Positions 43,843-53,718 of a stretch of 64,000 bases of DNA are shown in pieces; position 1 is the stretch's first letter, and the number at the start of each line of letters is the position of its first letter. Made by a program: the position numbers and the translations under genes. The notes under the pieces were generated by a model. It made no database searches, was not told the origin of the DNA, and saw nothing but the letters and a program-made list of their open reading frames with translations. Source of the DNA: a bacterium (GTDB lineage: Bacteria > Myxococcota > UBA727 > JAUIJE01); assembly GCA_030431455.1 (NCBI GenBank), contig JAUIJE010000005.1, positions 451,460-515,459 of the forward strand. The letters are read 5' to 3'.

Positions 43843-44472
43843 ATGTCGATCAAGCTGTACCACCACCCGTTTTCCCGTGCCGCCAATGTTGTTGTCATGC
43901 TGGAGGAGCTCGGCGAACCCTACGCCCTCGAGCACGTCAACCTGATGGGGGGCGCCCACAAGACGCCAGAGTTCTTGGCCCTCAACCCCATGGGCAAGCT
44001 GCCCACCATCGTCATCGACGACGAGGTGGTCATGACCGAACAAGCCGCGATCGGCATGTACCTCGCGGACCGCTATGCCCTCGGACGGCTCGCCCCCACC
44101 CTCGACGACCCGCGCCGCGCGACCTACCTGCGCTGGTTTTTTTATGCCCCGTCGGTGATCGAACCGGGGTGCGCGGCCCACTCTTCAAAATACGAATACC
44201 GCGCCAGCGCGGTGGGCTGGGGAACCTACGACGAGATGCTGAACACCATCGAGGCCGCGATCGGGGACGGCCCGTGGCTGTTGGGGGACATGTTCACCAT
44301 GTGTGACGTGATGTTCGCCGGCACGTTGAACTACATGCTGCAGTTCAAGATGCTCGACGCCCGCCCCGCGTACCTGGCGTACGTCGACCGCTTCAACGCG
44401 CGCCCCGCGGTCCAGAAGGCCGCGGCCATCAACGGCCAGGCGATCAAAGACCACGGCCTCGACAAGAAGTAG
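43843..44472 (+). CDS. Glutathione S-transferase family protein
   Basis: 209 residues from ATG 43843 with AGGAGG upstream. The thioredoxin-like N-domain has IKLYHHPFSRAANVVVMLEELG, LNPMGKLPTIVIDDEVVMTEQAAIGMYLAD (cis-Pro and glutathione-binding E-Q/S), and the all-helical C-domain has WLLGDMFTMCDVMFAGTLNYM with the N-capping Asp. It would conjugate or otherwise use glutathione in the cytoplasm. The Ser/Tyr near residue 11 (HPFSRA) is the probable thiolate-stabilising residue. Substrate unknown. It converges on the calcium-repeat surface protein. Confidence 0.92.
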   Translation: MSIKLYHHPFSRAANVVVMLEELGEPYALEHVNLMGGAHKTPEFLALNPMGKLPTIVIDDEVVMTEQAAIGMYLADRYALGRLAPTLDDPRRATYLRWFFYAPSVIEPGCAAHSSKYEYRASAVGWGTYDEMLNTIEAAIGDGPWLLGDMFTMCDVMFAGTLNYMLQFKMLDARPAYLAYVDRFNARPAVQKAAAINGQAIKDHGLDKK

Positions 44473-44485
44473 CCGGGGGTGTTGC

Positions 44486-44505
44486 CGGCGGCGTCAGCGC
44501 CGCCG
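44486..44505. terminator. Hairpin between convergent genes
   Basis: CGGCGGCG and CGCCGCCG pair around TCAG, overlapping the stop codon of the surface-protein gene and lying 14 bases after the GST stop. No T-tract; possibly a shared weak terminator. Confidence 0.35.
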
Positions 44506-47445
44506 ACGACGCAGGCCGAGCACGATGCCCGCGAGCAACAGGGCATAGCCGCCGGCCACGTTGCGGGATGAGGCCCCTTGGTCGCACGCGGCCCACACCG
44601 CCGAGCCGCCGAGCTCACCGGCCGGCACCTCGTCCCCGTCCCCGTCGCCGTCGCCCCCGATGATGTCGCCGTCGCCATCGCCCCCGATGACGTCGCCGTC
44701 CCCATCGCCATCGCCGTCGCCATCCCCGTCCCCGTCGCCGTCCCCCGCGGGCACGTCATCGCTCGGATCGAGCGGGTCGGTGCCGTTGTCGAGCACCTCG
44801 GTGCCGTCATCGACCGAGCCGTTGTCGGTGTCTTCGTCGACCGGGTCCGTCTCGGTGGGCTGGGTGATGCCGTCGTTGTTGAGGTCTTCGCCAGCCACGC
44901 ACTCGCCCTCCACCGTGCCTGAGCCGTCACACAGGCCGTCGCCATCGCTGTCCGGGTCGAGGGGGTCGGTGTTGTTGTCGCCGAGCACCTCGACGCCGTC
45001 GGTGATGCCGTCGTCATCGCTGTCGGGGTCGTTGGGATCGGTGCCGATCACCACCTCGGTCTCGTCCGGGAGCCCGTCTTCATCGGTGTCGGGGGCCCCC
45101 ATGCCGCCGAAGTCGTCGTCGGGGTTGTTCACCGGGTCGCGCCCGTTGTTGATCTCGCTGCCGTCGGACTCCCCGCCCCCGTCGGTGTCGATGTTGGTGG
45201 GATCGGTCTCGCCCGGATCTTTGGTGCCGCTCTTGTTCGAGTCCTCGGCGCCGTCGCTGAGCCCGTCGTTGTCGCTGTCGGGATCCAACGGATCGGTGCT
45301 CCCGCCGCCCGGGTAGTTGGAGTTCACTTCGATGCCGTCGGAGAGGCCATCGCCATCGCTGTCGGGGTTGAGGGGATCGGTCTCGGTCGCCCCTTGGACG
45401 CCGTCGGCGTTCTCGTCTTCTCCGCCGGTGCACACCCCGGTGACCACCACGTTGCCGTCACACAAACCGTCGTTGTCGCTGTCCGCGTCGGCCCCGTCGG
45501 TCTCGCCGCTGTCCTGGGTGCCGTTGTGGTTGGCGTCCTCGAGACCATCGCCCAGGCCGTCGCCGTCGGTGTCGCCGTTGTTGGGGTTGAGCTCGCCCAC
45601 GTCGACGCCGCCGTTGTGGTTGGCGTCCTCGTCCCCGTCGAGGATGCCGTCGTCATCGCTGTCGGGGTCGTTGGGGTCGGTGGGGTTGGTGCCGTTGACC
45701 TCGACGCCATCGAGCAGTCCGTCGTTGTCGCTGTCGGGGTCGTTGGGGTCGGTGCCGATGGTGATCTCGGTGGCGGTGATGAGACCGTCCATGTCGGGGT
45801 CGTCGCCGGCGCCAAAATCGTCCTCGGGCACGTCGACCGGGTTGCGGCCGTTGGCGCGCTCAGAGCCGTCGTCTTCACCCCCGCCGTCGGTGTCGGCGCG
45901 GGTGGGATCGGTCTCGCCCAGCCCCGGGTCCCAGTCGCCGTCGAGGTTGATGTCCTCGGCCCCGTCGAGCAGGCCGTCCCCGTCGGTGTCGGGGTTGAGG
46001 GGGTCGGTGGTGCGCACGGTGCCGTCGTCGGGGTCGACGTAGTTGCCGTCCAGGACCTCAGTCCCGTCCGGCAAGCCGTCGTTGTCGGTGTCGAGCAGGG
46101 TGGCGTCGGTCTCCCCCGGGTCGAGCAACCCGTTGGCGTTGGTGTCCTCGCCCCCCACGCACGAGATCCCGCCCAGGCCGTTGGTCACCGACGTCGGACC
46201 GTCGCACAGCCCGTCGAGGTCGGTGTCGGGATTGAGCGGGTTGCTCGGGTTGGACGCGGGGTCGGCGGGGTTGCCGCCAAAGACCTCGACGCCATCGGAC
46301 ACGCCGTCGCCATCGGTGTCGGCGACGAGGGGGTTGGTCCCGGTCACGTCCTCTTCTTCGAAGTTGGACAAGCCGTCGCCGTCCTGGTCGAAGTCGGTGA
46401 CCTCGACCACGAGCATGGTGTGCGCGACCACGTCGATGCCGGTCTGGACCGCGACCCGAATGAACGGGTATTCCACCGCGGGCAGCACCCCCGCGAGGTC
46501 GAACGTGTCGATGTCGAGGCCGTTGTCCTCGTCCACGTTGCTGACCAAACCGGGGAACGCGCTCGAGACCGTCTCGTTGAACACATTGCCCTCGGGGTTG
46601 GCGGCGTTGAACAACGTCGCGTCCAGGGCTTGGGTGCAGTCGACGCACAGGTCGAGATAGTCGTTGAGGTTGACGTCGGTGTTGCCCGGCTCGGGGAACT
46701 CCTCGTCCCCCTCGATGGCCACGAACGAGACCTTGCCCCCGTTGTTGGTCATGCGGAACGACGCGAGGGGCTGGGACACGTAGGTGTACGTGAGCTGGGT
46801 GACGTTGAGGCCGAACGCCACTTGAATCTGGCGCGGGTAGAGGTCGGCCTCGTCGACGTAAATGACCAACAGGCTGAACGCCCCCGCCCACAAGGCGGTC
46901 TCTTGGTTGACCCCGTCCCCGACGTAGGCCTCGTCGGTGTCCGGGGTCAGGGCCGACACTTGGTACCGGCCCGACGGGGACGCGAGCGCGTCCACGTCGT
47001 CGAGCACGTTGACCCAACACTGCCAGTACGCGATCTCTTCATCGACCCCGGCGGTGCCGGGGTCGTCGGGTTGGACCTCGGCCACTTCGCACGGGTCCAC
47101 CAGGTTGCCGTTGCCGTCGTCGAAGGGCGCACCGCTCACCGCCACGGAGCCGCCCCCGGGCAGGCCCAGGGTCACCGCCCGGTCGGGGACCGAGCCCGAG
47201 CCCATCCACATGAACACCGCCGAGACCGGCTCGGCCCCGGTGGGCAAGTTCAGGTCGGCCCCGGCCGCGGCGAGCACGGTGCCGTTTTGTTGGATGACGC
47301 TCGCGCCCACCACGGCGTGCTGGTACGGGCCGCGGATGTTCAACACCGGGGACAGGGGGGTGCCCACCGTGATCTGGGCCGACGCGGGCACGCCCCACAA
47401 AAGCAAGCTCAGCCCCACACAGGCCGTCATCCGCTGCACGATCAT
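44494..47445 (-). CDS. Large surface protein with thrombospondin type-3-like calcium repeats and C-terminal anchor
   Basis: 983 residues from ATG 47445 (GGAAGGTGG upstream). Signal peptide to ASAQ. Residues 25-330 form a beta-rich N-domain ([42 protein letters not shown]). Then about 20 Asp-rich repeats of the type [15 protein letters not shown] / [15 protein letters not shown], which bind Ca2+ in related proteins. Near the end are Gly-Asp runs (nine, three and four units) split by VIGG and IIGG. The last 31 residues are [10 protein letters not shown], a hydrophobic helix [14 protein letters not shown] and RRRRR, a tripartite sorting signal of the MYXO-CTERM kind. Expected on the cell surface. 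Confidence 0.88.
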   Translation of the reverse strand: MIVQRMTACVGLSLLLWGVPASAQITVGTPLSPVLNIRGPYQHAVVGASVIQQNGTVLAAAGADLNLPTGAEPVSAVFMWMGSGSVPDRAVTLGLPGGGSVAVSGAPFDDGNGNLVDPCEVAEVQPDDPGTAGVDEEIAYWQCWVNVLDDVDALASPSGRYQVSALTPDTDEAYVGDGVNQETALWAGAFSLLVIYVDEADLYPRQIQVAFGLNVTQLTYTYVSQPLASFRMTNNGGKVSFVAIEGDEEFPEPGNTDVNLNDYLDLCVDCTQALDATLFNAANPEGNVFNETVSSAFPGLVSNVDEDNGLDIDTFDLAGVLPAVEYPFIRVAVQTGIDVVAHTMLVVEVTDFDQDGDGLSNFEEEDVTGTNPLVADTDGDGVSDGVEVFGGNPADPASNPSNPLNPDTDLDGLCDGPTSVTNGLGGISCVGGEDTNANGLLDPGETDATLLDTDNDGLPDGTEVLDGNYVDPDDGTVRTTDPLNPDTDGDGLLDGAEDINLDGDWDPGLGETDPTRADTDGGGEDDGSERANGRNPVDVPEDDFGAGDDPDMDGLITATEITIGTDPNDPDSDNDGLLDGVEVNGTNPTDPNDPDSDDDGILDGDEDANHNGGVDVGELNPNNGDTDGDGLGDGLEDANHNGTQDSGETDGADADSDNDGLCDGNVVVTGVCTGGEDENADGVQGATETDPLNPDSDGDGLSDGIEVNSNYPGGGSTDPLDPDSDNDGLSDGAEDSNKSGTKDPGETDPTNIDTDGGGESDGSEINNGRDPVNNPDDDFGGMGAPDTDEDGLPDETEVVIGTDPNDPDSDDDGITDGVEVLGDNNTDPLDPDSDGDGLCDGSGTVEGECVAGEDLNNDGITQPTETDPVDEDTDNGSVDDGTEVLDNGTDPLDPSDDVPAGDGDGDGDGDGDGDGDGDVIGGDGDGDIIGGDGDGDGDEVPAGELGGSAVWAACDQGASSRNVAGGYALLLAGIVLGLRRRRR
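44692..44745 (-). repeat. Hexanucleotide repeat encoding (Gly-Asp)9
   Basis: Nine Gly-Asp codon pairs before VIGG in the surface protein, followed towards the C-terminus by runs of three and four further pairs. Same unit as in the two lipoprotein stalks. Confidence 0.88.
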
Positions 47446-47535
47446 GTCGCCACCTTCCGATCCCGGGCGCACCCTGGGGATCACAATCAAAGGCTAATCC
47501 GTCTGCGCGGTCCCGCAATGGGGGCCCCGCCGCGG

Positions 47536-49482
47536 TCAGTCCACGAACAGGTCGTCGTCATCCGTGGGGGGCACCGCCCCGCTCCGGCCCTCGCCGTCTT
47601 CGTCGCCCCCGTCGTCGTCGGCCGCCGCGTCCCCGTCATCGGCGTCGCCGTCCTCGTCCTCGTCCTCGGGCGGGTCATCCGCCTCCTCATCCTCCACTGG
47701 CGCGGCCTCGCCGCCATCGCCGGCGGGCATTTCCGCTTCGATCACCTCGGGCTCGGGCTCTTTGGGGGGAATGATGCGGAACTCGACCCGGCGGTTTTTG
47801 GCTTTGTTGTCCTTGGTGGTGTTGTCCACCAACGGCCGGGTCTCGCCGTAGCCCTGCGCCTCCAGCCGCTCGCCGTCCACCCCCGCGGCCACGAGGTAGG
47901 CACGCACCGAACGCGCGCGCCGGTCCGAGAGGTCGAGGTTGTAGTCATCGCGCCCGTCGCTGTCGGTGTGGCCCTCGACCATGATCTTCTCGATCTCGGT
48001 GTGTTCGTTCATTACCCGGGCCACGTCGTCGAGCAGGTCGTAGGACTTGGGCAAAATCCGATCGGAGTCGTACGCGAAGTACACCTTCTCGAGGATCTCG
48101 ATCTTCTCTCGCTTGACCACCACCAGGACCTTCTTTTTGTCCTCGGGCTTGCTGTCGGGGCACCCGTCCTCGTCCTGGAACCCGTTGACCGTCTCCGGAT
48201 CGTTGGGGCACTCATCGGGCTCGTCGAGGATGCCGTCCTCATCGTTGTCGGGGTCCGGGCACCCGTCGGCGTCTTGCCACCGGTCGCGGTCCTCGGGCTC
48301 GTCCCGGCACCCGTCGTCGCGATCGATGATGCCGTCCTTGTCGTTGTCGACGTCGGGGCAGCCGTCTTCATCCTCGAACCCGTCGGGATCCTCCGGCGCG
48401 TCGGGGCACTGGTCGTCGGGATCGAGGATGCCGTCCTTGTCCCGGTCGCCGGGCTTTTTCTTCACCGGCTTCTTCTTTGGCGGGGGCGGGGGCGGCGGGG
48501 GCGGAGGCGGAGGCTCTTCCTCTTTTTTCGCCGGCGGTTGGTAGTAGCCGATGCCCGCGAACACCCGCACGTCGGGCGCGCCGTAGTGCGGCACCAAGCC
48601 CGTGCCTGCGCCCGCGATGATCGCCACCGGACCCAGCTGGCCCTTCACCCCGAGGGCGAGCTCGAGGGGAAACTGGTTCTTGCTCGAAAACAAGAACTCC
48701 GCCTGCGGCCCGAGGCTGGGCGCGGCACGGCCGTACAGGTCGCCGGTGACGTAGGCCCATCCCGGGTAGAGCGCGATTTGTGCGCCTACGCCGTATTGGA
48801 TTTCATTGCCGATCGAGACGTCGCCGACATTGCTCGGCTTGCGCAGGAGGTAGCTCAGGTCGACGCCGAGGGTGATCCACTCGGACACAAAACCCACCGA
48901 CACGCCCGGCGTGATGCTGCCCCACTCATCCCCGAAGAACTGCCCCGATTCGCTCTGGAACAAATACGTGGTCAGCGGCCGCGCGAACGGGACCCCGACG
49001 GTGACCCGGCCGGACGCGACCACGCCCTCGTCCCAGGGGGTGAACTTCACTTTGCCCACCAAGCGCGGATCATTGAGATTGAACGCGGTGGTGCCGTCGC
49101 CGGAAAACCCCGCGCACCGGCCCGGCACGTCCGCGAACGCCGGCCCGTTGATGAACATCCCGGGCATGATCGCGCCGATCTCCACCCAATCGAACAAACC
49201 GATCGCGGCCGCGACCTCGCCGTTGACCTGGTGTTCGATGACTTTGTGGATCTCGTTGCCGTTGGCGTCCCGGCACACCAACGGGTCGTGCGCGTAGCTG
49301 GTGATCAGCCACGCCGACGGCGAGAGGTGGGGCAACACCGTCGGGCGGTTGGTGACAATGAAATTGTGTGGCCCGTCGGCGGACTCAAAGTGGTTGAGGT
49401 CGGCGGCGGCCGCGGGCTCCGCGGTCCACACCGCCAGGGCCAGCAGGGGCAAAGCCCCGAACCAAATCCTCGACCCGCTCAT
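47536..49482 (-). CDS. OmpA-like outer-membrane protein with calcium-type repeats
   Basis: 648 residues. Signal peptide to PAAA; residues 28-315 form a beta-barrel-like domain (VASGRVTVGVPFARP, WAYVTGDLYGRAAPSLGPQAEFLF). A run of twelve Pro bounded by EEE and KKK leads to five Asp-rich repeats (DKDGILDPDDQCPDAPEDPD). The OmpA peptidoglycan-binding domain follows: VYFAYDSDRILPKSYDLLDD, IMVEGHTDSDGRDDYNLDLS, RRARSVRAYLVAAGV, ending RRVEFRII. Known role: anchors the outer membrane to the cell wall. It carries an extra acidic tail of about 85 residues (DDPPEDEDEDGDADDGDAA) not found in usual OmpA proteins. Confidence 0.92.
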   Translation of the reverse strand: MSGSRIWFGALPLLALAVWTAEPAAAADLNHFESADGPHNFIVTNRPTVLPHLSPSAWLITSYAHDPLVCRDANGNEIHKVIEHQVNGEVAAAIGLFDWVEIGAIMPGMFINGPAFADVPGRCAGFSGDGTTAFNLNDPRLVGKVKFTPWDEGVVASGRVTVGVPFARPLTTYLFQSESGQFFGDEWGSITPGVSVGFVSEWITLGVDLSYLLRKPSNVGDVSIGNEIQYGVGAQIALYPGWAYVTGDLYGRAAPSLGPQAEFLFSSKNQFPLELALGVKGQLGPVAIIAGAGTGLVPHYGAPDVRVFAGIGYYQPPAKKEEEPPPPPPPPPPPPKKKPVKKKPGDRDKDGILDPDDQCPDAPEDPDGFEDEDGCPDVDNDKDGIIDRDDGCRDEPEDRDRWQDADGCPDPDNDEDGILDEPDECPNDPETVNGFQDEDGCPDSKPEDKKKVLVVVKREKIEILEKVYFAYDSDRILPKSYDLLDDVARVMNEHTEIEKIMVEGHTDSDGRDDYNLDLSDRRARSVRAYLVAAGVDGERLEAQGYGETRPLVDNTTKDNKAKNRRVEFRIIPPKEPEPEVIEAEMPAGDGGEAAPVEDEEADDPPEDEDEDGDADDGDAAADDDGGDEDGEGRSGAVPPTDDDDLFVD

Positions 49483-49712
49483 CTCGCCTGCCCTTTCGCT
49501 CCGCGCCGTGCCCCAACAATGTAGGCGTTGGTCGCACCCTCAACCATCCGCCCGACTGCGGATCTTCTCTGCGGAACAGAATGTTCGACATATCAGACTG
49601 TTGGCGCTTTCAAAGGCAGCAGGGCTTGTCCTCGGCCGGCTCCTTGGTCCAGACTGCACAAGAGGCGTGCCAATCCGGGGGGACACACGCCGTAGGATGG
49701 AGGGGTTTTTGC

Positions 49713-51386
49713 ATGGAGATGGGGCTCAAGCTCTCGCCAAAACTTTCCCAGCAGCTGGTGATGACCCCCCAGCTGAAGATGGCGATCAAGCTGCTGACGC
49801 TCAACCACCTCGAGTTGCGCGACGCGGTGGCCCAAGAGCTCGTCGACAACCCGGTGCTCGAAGAGACGTACGACGAGGGTGACAAGCCGGCGGGCGACAG
49901 CTCGAGCAACGCCGACAACGACGGCGCCCCCGAGCCGGTCGCCTCCAGCTCCGAGGTCAAGCTCGAGAAGAAAGACCAAGAGCAGAACACCCCCGAGATC
50001 GATTGGGAGGCCTACGCCGAGAGCTATTCCTATTTGCCCCCCGGCGCCGGCGGCGGCGGCGTGATGCAGGACGACCTCCCCGGCTACGACCAGACCCTCA
50101 CCCGGGCCGAGACCCTCGAAGAGCACTTGGTCTGGCAGATCCGGATGAGCGACCTCAACGCCATCGAGGTCGACATCGCGATTCGGCTCATCGGCGAGAT
50201 GAACGACGACGGGTACCTCGACAAGGGGCCCCGGCTCATCCCCCCCGAGCGCACCGAGGGCGCCGACGGGGAGGCCGACGCCGCGCCGGGCGGCGACGAC
50301 GACGAAGACCTGCTCATGGACGGACCGGACGCCAACGGGCACACCCCCCAGGTGTCGGCCGAGGGCGCGCCCGCGGGCGAAGAAGCGCTGCTCCAAGACG
50401 GACCCGCCCCCCAGGTGGTGGACGCGCTGGAGCTCGTGGCCGAGGACCTCGACGTGCCCGTGAGCTGGGTGGAGAACGTGCGCCGCCGGGTGATGCTGTT
50501 CGACCCCATCGGGTGTCTGGCCCGCGACCTCCGCGAGTGCCTCTTGGTGCAGCTCGAGGCCTGGGGCTACGACGACGAGTGCCTGGTCTACAACCTCGTC
50601 GACCAGCACTTCGATGACATCGAAAAGCGCAACTTCACCCAGGTGGCCAAGGCCTGCAAAGTCCCGATGGCCGACATCGGCGACGCGATGAAGATCATCG
50701 AACAGCTCGAGCCCCGCCCGACGAGGAACTTCCTCCCCGCGGGCACCACCGCGGGCCAGGAGTACATCACCCCCGACGTGTACATCCACAAGCTCGACGA
50801 GGAGTACATCATCAGCCTCAACGAGGACGGCCTGCCCAAGCTCAAGGTCAGCCCCTTTTACCTCGAGAAACTCCAGAGCGCCCAGCGCGGCGATCCCAGC
50901 AAGTCGTACATCAAAGAAAAGATGCGCAGCGCGACCTGGCTCATCCGGTCGATCCACCAACGGCAACGCACCATCTACAAGGTGGTGGAGAGCATCCTCA
51001 AATACCAGCGGGACTGGTTCGACGAGGCGGGCCCGTTGCGGCCGCTGATCCTCAAAGAGGTCGCCGACGACATCGAGATGCACGAGTCGACGGTCAGCCG
51101 GGTCACCACCCGAAAGTACCTGCATTGCCACCGCGGCATCTTCGAGCTGAAGTATTTCTTCAACTCGTCCATCGCCACCCAGGACGGGGCGTCCATCGCG
51201 TCCGAGTCGGTCAAGCAGGTGATCAAAAAGATCGTGGCCGACGAGAACCCCAAAAAGCCCCTCTCCGACTCCGCCATCGTGAAGCTCCTCAAGGAGCACA
51301 ACATCGACATCGCCCGCCGGACCGTGGCCAAGTACCGAGAAATGCTTGGGATTTTGCCCAGCAACAAGCGCAAACAAGTTTTTTGA
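49713..51386 (+). CDS. rpoN: RNA polymerase sigma-54 factor
   Basis: 557 residues from ATG 49713 (GGAGGGG 8 bases upstream); an earlier start would add unconserved residues. The activator-binding N-terminus reads LSPKLSQQLVMTPQLKMAIK then LLTLNHLELRDAVAQELVDNP. An acidic linker follows, then the core-binding domain (HLVWQIRMSDLNAIEVDIAIRLIGEMNDDGYL, FDPIGCLARDLRECLLVQLEAWG), the helix-turn-helix (KEVADDIEMHESTVSRVTTRKYLHC) and the RpoN box ARRTVAKYRE at 534-543. A second acidic insertion of about 65 residues splits the core-binding region. First gene of a conserved rpoN-hpf-ptsN-rapZ type cluster. Confidence 0.97.
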   Translation: MEMGLKLSPKLSQQLVMTPQLKMAIKLLTLNHLELRDAVAQELVDNPVLEETYDEGDKPAGDSSSNADNDGAPEPVASSSEVKLEKKDQEQNTPEIDWEAYAESYSYLPPGAGGGGVMQDDLPGYDQTLTRAETLEEHLVWQIRMSDLNAIEVDIAIRLIGEMNDDGYLDKGPRLIPPERTEGADGEADAAPGGDDDEDLLMDGPDANGHTPQVSAEGAPAGEEALLQDGPAPQVVDALELVAEDLDVPVSWVENVRRRVMLFDPIGCLARDLRECLLVQLEAWGYDDECLVYNLVDQHFDDIEKRNFTQVAKACKVPMADIGDAMKIIEQLEPRPTRNFLPAGTTAGQEYITPDVYIHKLDEEYIISLNEDGLPKLKVSPFYLEKLQSAQRGDPSKSYIKEKMRSATWLIRSIHQRQRTIYKVVESILKYQRDWFDEAGPLRPLILKEVADDIEMHESTVSRVTTRKYLHCHRGIFELKYFFNSSIATQDGASIASESVKQVIKKIVADENPKKPLSDSAIVKLLKEHNIDIARRTVAKYREMLGILPSNKRKQVF

Positions 51387-51586
51387 GCCCCGCCGTCCCG
51401 CCCGCGCCCCGGCATTTTCGGTTGGGGTATCCTGATCCCGGGGGTTGTTATCCCCCAGGTCCACACCGCGTGATCGAAGGCGTCAACACCATTCCTCGAC
51501 GACGTGCTCTCCGCCATGGGGGGCGGACACGCCCATTGCCGCCCCGATCACGCCCACCACAGGCGCATTGCCGCCTGGGAGGTTGA

Positions 51587-52162
51587 ATGCAGGTCTCCGT
51601 CACCTTCCGCCACATGGATCCCACCCAAGCGCTCAAGGAGTTCGCGGCCGAAAAAGTCGCGCGCATCCAAAAGTATGTGCACGCGCCGGCGGATGCTCAC
51701 GTGGTTCTTTCCGTCGAGAAATACATGCACAAGGCCGACATCACCATCAAGGCCCACGGCATGATGATGCGGGGCAAGGAGAAGTCGGAGGACATGTACG
51801 CGTCCATCGATCGCGCGATGAGCAAGATCGAACGGCAAGTGAAGCGCTACAAAGACCGACTGGCCAAACACCAGGCCAAACAGGGCCAAGACGCCAAGAT
51901 CAAACTCAACATCCTCGAAGCGGCGCGGGGGGGCTCGTTCCAGGGCCCCTCGTCCACCGACGACGGGGGCAGCACGTTGCCGCCCGAGATCATCGAGACC
52001 AAAGAGGTCGAGGCCAGACGCATGAGCGTCGACGAAGCCATCATGCAGATGGATTTGTTGCACAATGATTTTTTGGTGTTCGTCAATGACCGCACCGACA
52101 CCATCAACGTGCTCTACCGACGCCAGGAGGGCAACTTCGGCCTCATAGAAACGCCTCATTGA
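51587..52162 (+). CDS. hpf: Ribosome hibernation-promoting factor, long form
   Basis: 191 residues. The N-domain (MQVSVTFRHMDPTQALKEFAAEKVARIQKY, ADITIKAHGMMMRGKEKSEDMYASIDRAMSKIERQVKRYKDR) is the beta-alpha fold that sits in the 30S decoding site. The C-terminal domain (EARRMSVDEAIMQMDLLHNDFLVFVN, INVLYRRQEGNFGLIE) is that of long HPF, which joins two 70S ribosomes into 100S dimers during starvation. The 200-base gap after rpoN holds only a short GGGGG/CCCCC hairpin (51440-51456). A strong terminator follows the gene. Confidence 0.95.
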   Translation: MQVSVTFRHMDPTQALKEFAAEKVARIQKYVHAPADAHVVLSVEKYMHKADITIKAHGMMMRGKEKSEDMYASIDRAMSKIERQVKRYKDRLAKHQAKQGQDAKIKLNILEAARGGSFQGPSSTDDGGSTLPPEIIETKEVEARRMSVDEAIMQMDLLHNDFLVFVNDRTDTINVLYRRQEGNFGLIETPH

Positions 52163-52183
52163 CGCGAGGTCATTCGCAAACCA

Positions 52184-52212
52184 CGCCGGTCGAGAGACCG
52201 GCGTTTTTGTTT
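52184..52212 (+). terminator. Rho-independent terminator after hpf
   Basis: CGCCGGTC and GACCGGCG form a perfect 8-bp stem with a GAGA tetraloop, followed directly by TTTTTGTTT. It separates hpf from the IIA-Ntr-like gene, so the latter probably has its own promoter or relies on read-through. Confidence 0.92.
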
Positions 52213-52257
52213 GGCCCATGTGTTGAAAACGCCCGGTTATCTCTCTACCAAGGGGGC

Positions 52258-52743
52258 ATGAAGCTCGCTGACTTCCTCACCGAAGAGCGCGTGGTCATGG
52301 GCCTCGCCGCGGAGACCAAAGAGGAGCTGTTGCGCGAGCTGGTGCGCCGCGGGTTTTTGCAGGGGCAGACCCCGGGGCTCGACGACGACGACCTCGACCG
52401 CATCATCCAGGTGCTGCAACACCGCGAGCGACTGGGGCCCACCGGCATCAAAGACGGCCTCGCCATCCCCCACGGCAAGCTCTCGGGCCTCTCGTCGCTG
52501 GTGGGGTGCCTGGGGGTGGCCAAGGCGGGCATCGACTGGGGGGCGATGGACGACGAGAAAAGCCGGGTGTTCGTGGTGCTGCTGTCGCCGGAGTCGTCGA
52601 GCAGCGATCATCTCAAAGCATTGGCCCGGGTGTCGCGGCTGTTCTCCGGCGGCAAGCTGGTGCGCCGGCTGCTCGACGCCGACGGCGCGGCCAGCGCCTA
52701 CGAGGTGCTGGCGCTCGAGGACGCGCACCTCAGCCGGGGGTAG
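52258..52743 (+). CDS. ptsN: PTS IIA-like nitrogen-regulatory protein
   Basis: 161 residues from ATG 52258 (AAGGGGG upstream). The phospho-acceptor His72 lies in TGIKDGLAIPHGKLSGLSS, the signature of IIA-Ntr/fructose-type IIA proteins; FVVLLSPESSSSDHLKALARVSRLFS is the typical C-terminal part. In the nitrogen PTS it receives phosphate from HPr and modulates kinases and transporters instead of a sugar permease. It sits directly after hpf as in E. coli, and 3 bases before hprK. Confidence 0.93.
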   Translation: MKLADFLTEERVVMGLAAETKEELLRELVRRGFLQGQTPGLDDDDLDRIIQVLQHRERLGPTGIKDGLAIPHGKLSGLSSLVGCLGVAKAGIDWGAMDDEKSRVFVVLLSPESSSSDHLKALARVSRLFSGGKLVRRLLDADGAASAYEVLALEDAHLSRG

Positions 52744-52746
52744 ACC

Positions 52747-53709
52747 GTGCGCCGCCGCATCAAGACCGAAGCATTGTGCGGCGAGGACGCCGGGGACCTG
52801 CAGCTGCGTTTGCTCGCGGGCCAAGCCGGGCTCGACCGCCCCATCGATCACCCGCGCATCCAAAAGCCCGGCCTCGCCCTCGCCGGGTTCGTCGACTTTC
52901 TGCACCAGGAGCGGGTGCAGATTTTTGGCGCCACCGAGCTGCAGTTTCTCGAGACCCTCGACGAGGACGCGCAGCGCACCGCCCTCGACAACCTCTGCGC
53001 CGAGGAGGTCGCGTGCATCATCGTGACCAAGGGCATGCGCATCCCCGCCCCCCTGCAAGCGGCGTGTGACGCGTCGGGCACCCCCCTGCTGGTGACCCCG
53101 CAGGTCACCAGCGTGTTCGTGCACCGCATCGAAGCGTGGCTCGACGACCGCCTGGCCCCGACGACCACCATTCACGCGGTGTTGCTCGAGGTCCACGGCG
53201 TGGGCGTGCTCATCCTCGGCAAGAGCGGGATCGGCAAGAGCGAGTGCGCCCTCGACTTGATCGAAAAAGGCCATCGCCTGGTCGCCGACGACGTGGTCCG
53301 GGTGAAGCGTCGCGGCCCGGAGACGGTGTACGGCACGGGCGAGAAGATCCTGATGCACCACATCGAGATCCGCGGGCTTGGCATCTTGAACGTGCGCGAC
53401 TTGTTCGGGGTGGCGGCGGTGCGCGAGAAGAAGCGCGTCGACCTCGTGGTCGAGCTCGTGGCCTGGGACGACGACGAAGAGTACGATCGACTGGGCCTCG
53501 ACGAGCGCCGCTTTCCGCTCTTGGGCGTGGAGCTGCCGCTGCTCACGGTTCCGGTGCGGCCGGGCCGCAACATGGCCGCGATCATCGAGGTCGCGGCCCG
53601 CAATCAGTTGCTAAAATCGATGGGAACGCACACCTCCGCCAACCTCCAGGCGCGGCTCGCCAAAGAGATCGCCCCCGGCCGGCGGGTCCAGACCGACGAC
53701 GTTGATTGA
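52747..53709 (+). CDS. hprK: HPr kinase/phosphorylase
   Basis: 320 residues from GTG 52747, three bases after ptsN. The P-loop GKSGIGKS is at 158-165, preceded by His150 in LLEVHGVGVLILGKSG; the family signature EIRGLGILNVRDLFG follows. The N-terminal domain (residues 1-130) includes FGATELQFLETLDEDAQRTAL. The enzyme phosphorylates HPr on its regulatory Ser with ATP and removes that phosphate with Pi, linking energy status to the phosphorelay. Its target would be HPr encoded at 57751, whose Ser48 is present. Confidence 0.96.
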   Translation: MRRRIKTEALCGEDAGDLQLRLLAGQAGLDRPIDHPRIQKPGLALAGFVDFLHQERVQIFGATELQFLETLDEDAQRTALDNLCAEEVACIIVTKGMRIPAPLQAACDASGTPLLVTPQVTSVFVHRIEAWLDDRLAPTTTIHAVLLEVHGVGVLILGKSGIGKSECALDLIEKGHRLVADDVVRVKRRGPETVYGTGEKILMHHIEIRGLGILNVRDLFGVAAVREKKRVDLVVELVAWDDDEEYDRLGLDERRFPLLGVELPLLTVPVRPGRNMAAIIEVAARNQLLKSMGTHTSANLQARLAKEIAPGRRVQTDDVD

Positions 53710-53718
53710 GGAGGCCCC

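Noticed and set aside
45080-46020. Possible second gene on the plus strand opposite the calcium-repeat protein
   Set aside because: The long plus-strand Ser/Pro-rich frames are mirror images of the Asp-rich repeats, not coding.
51440-51456. GGGGG/CCCCC hairpin after rpoN as a terminator
   Set aside because: Only a 5-bp stem and no T-run.
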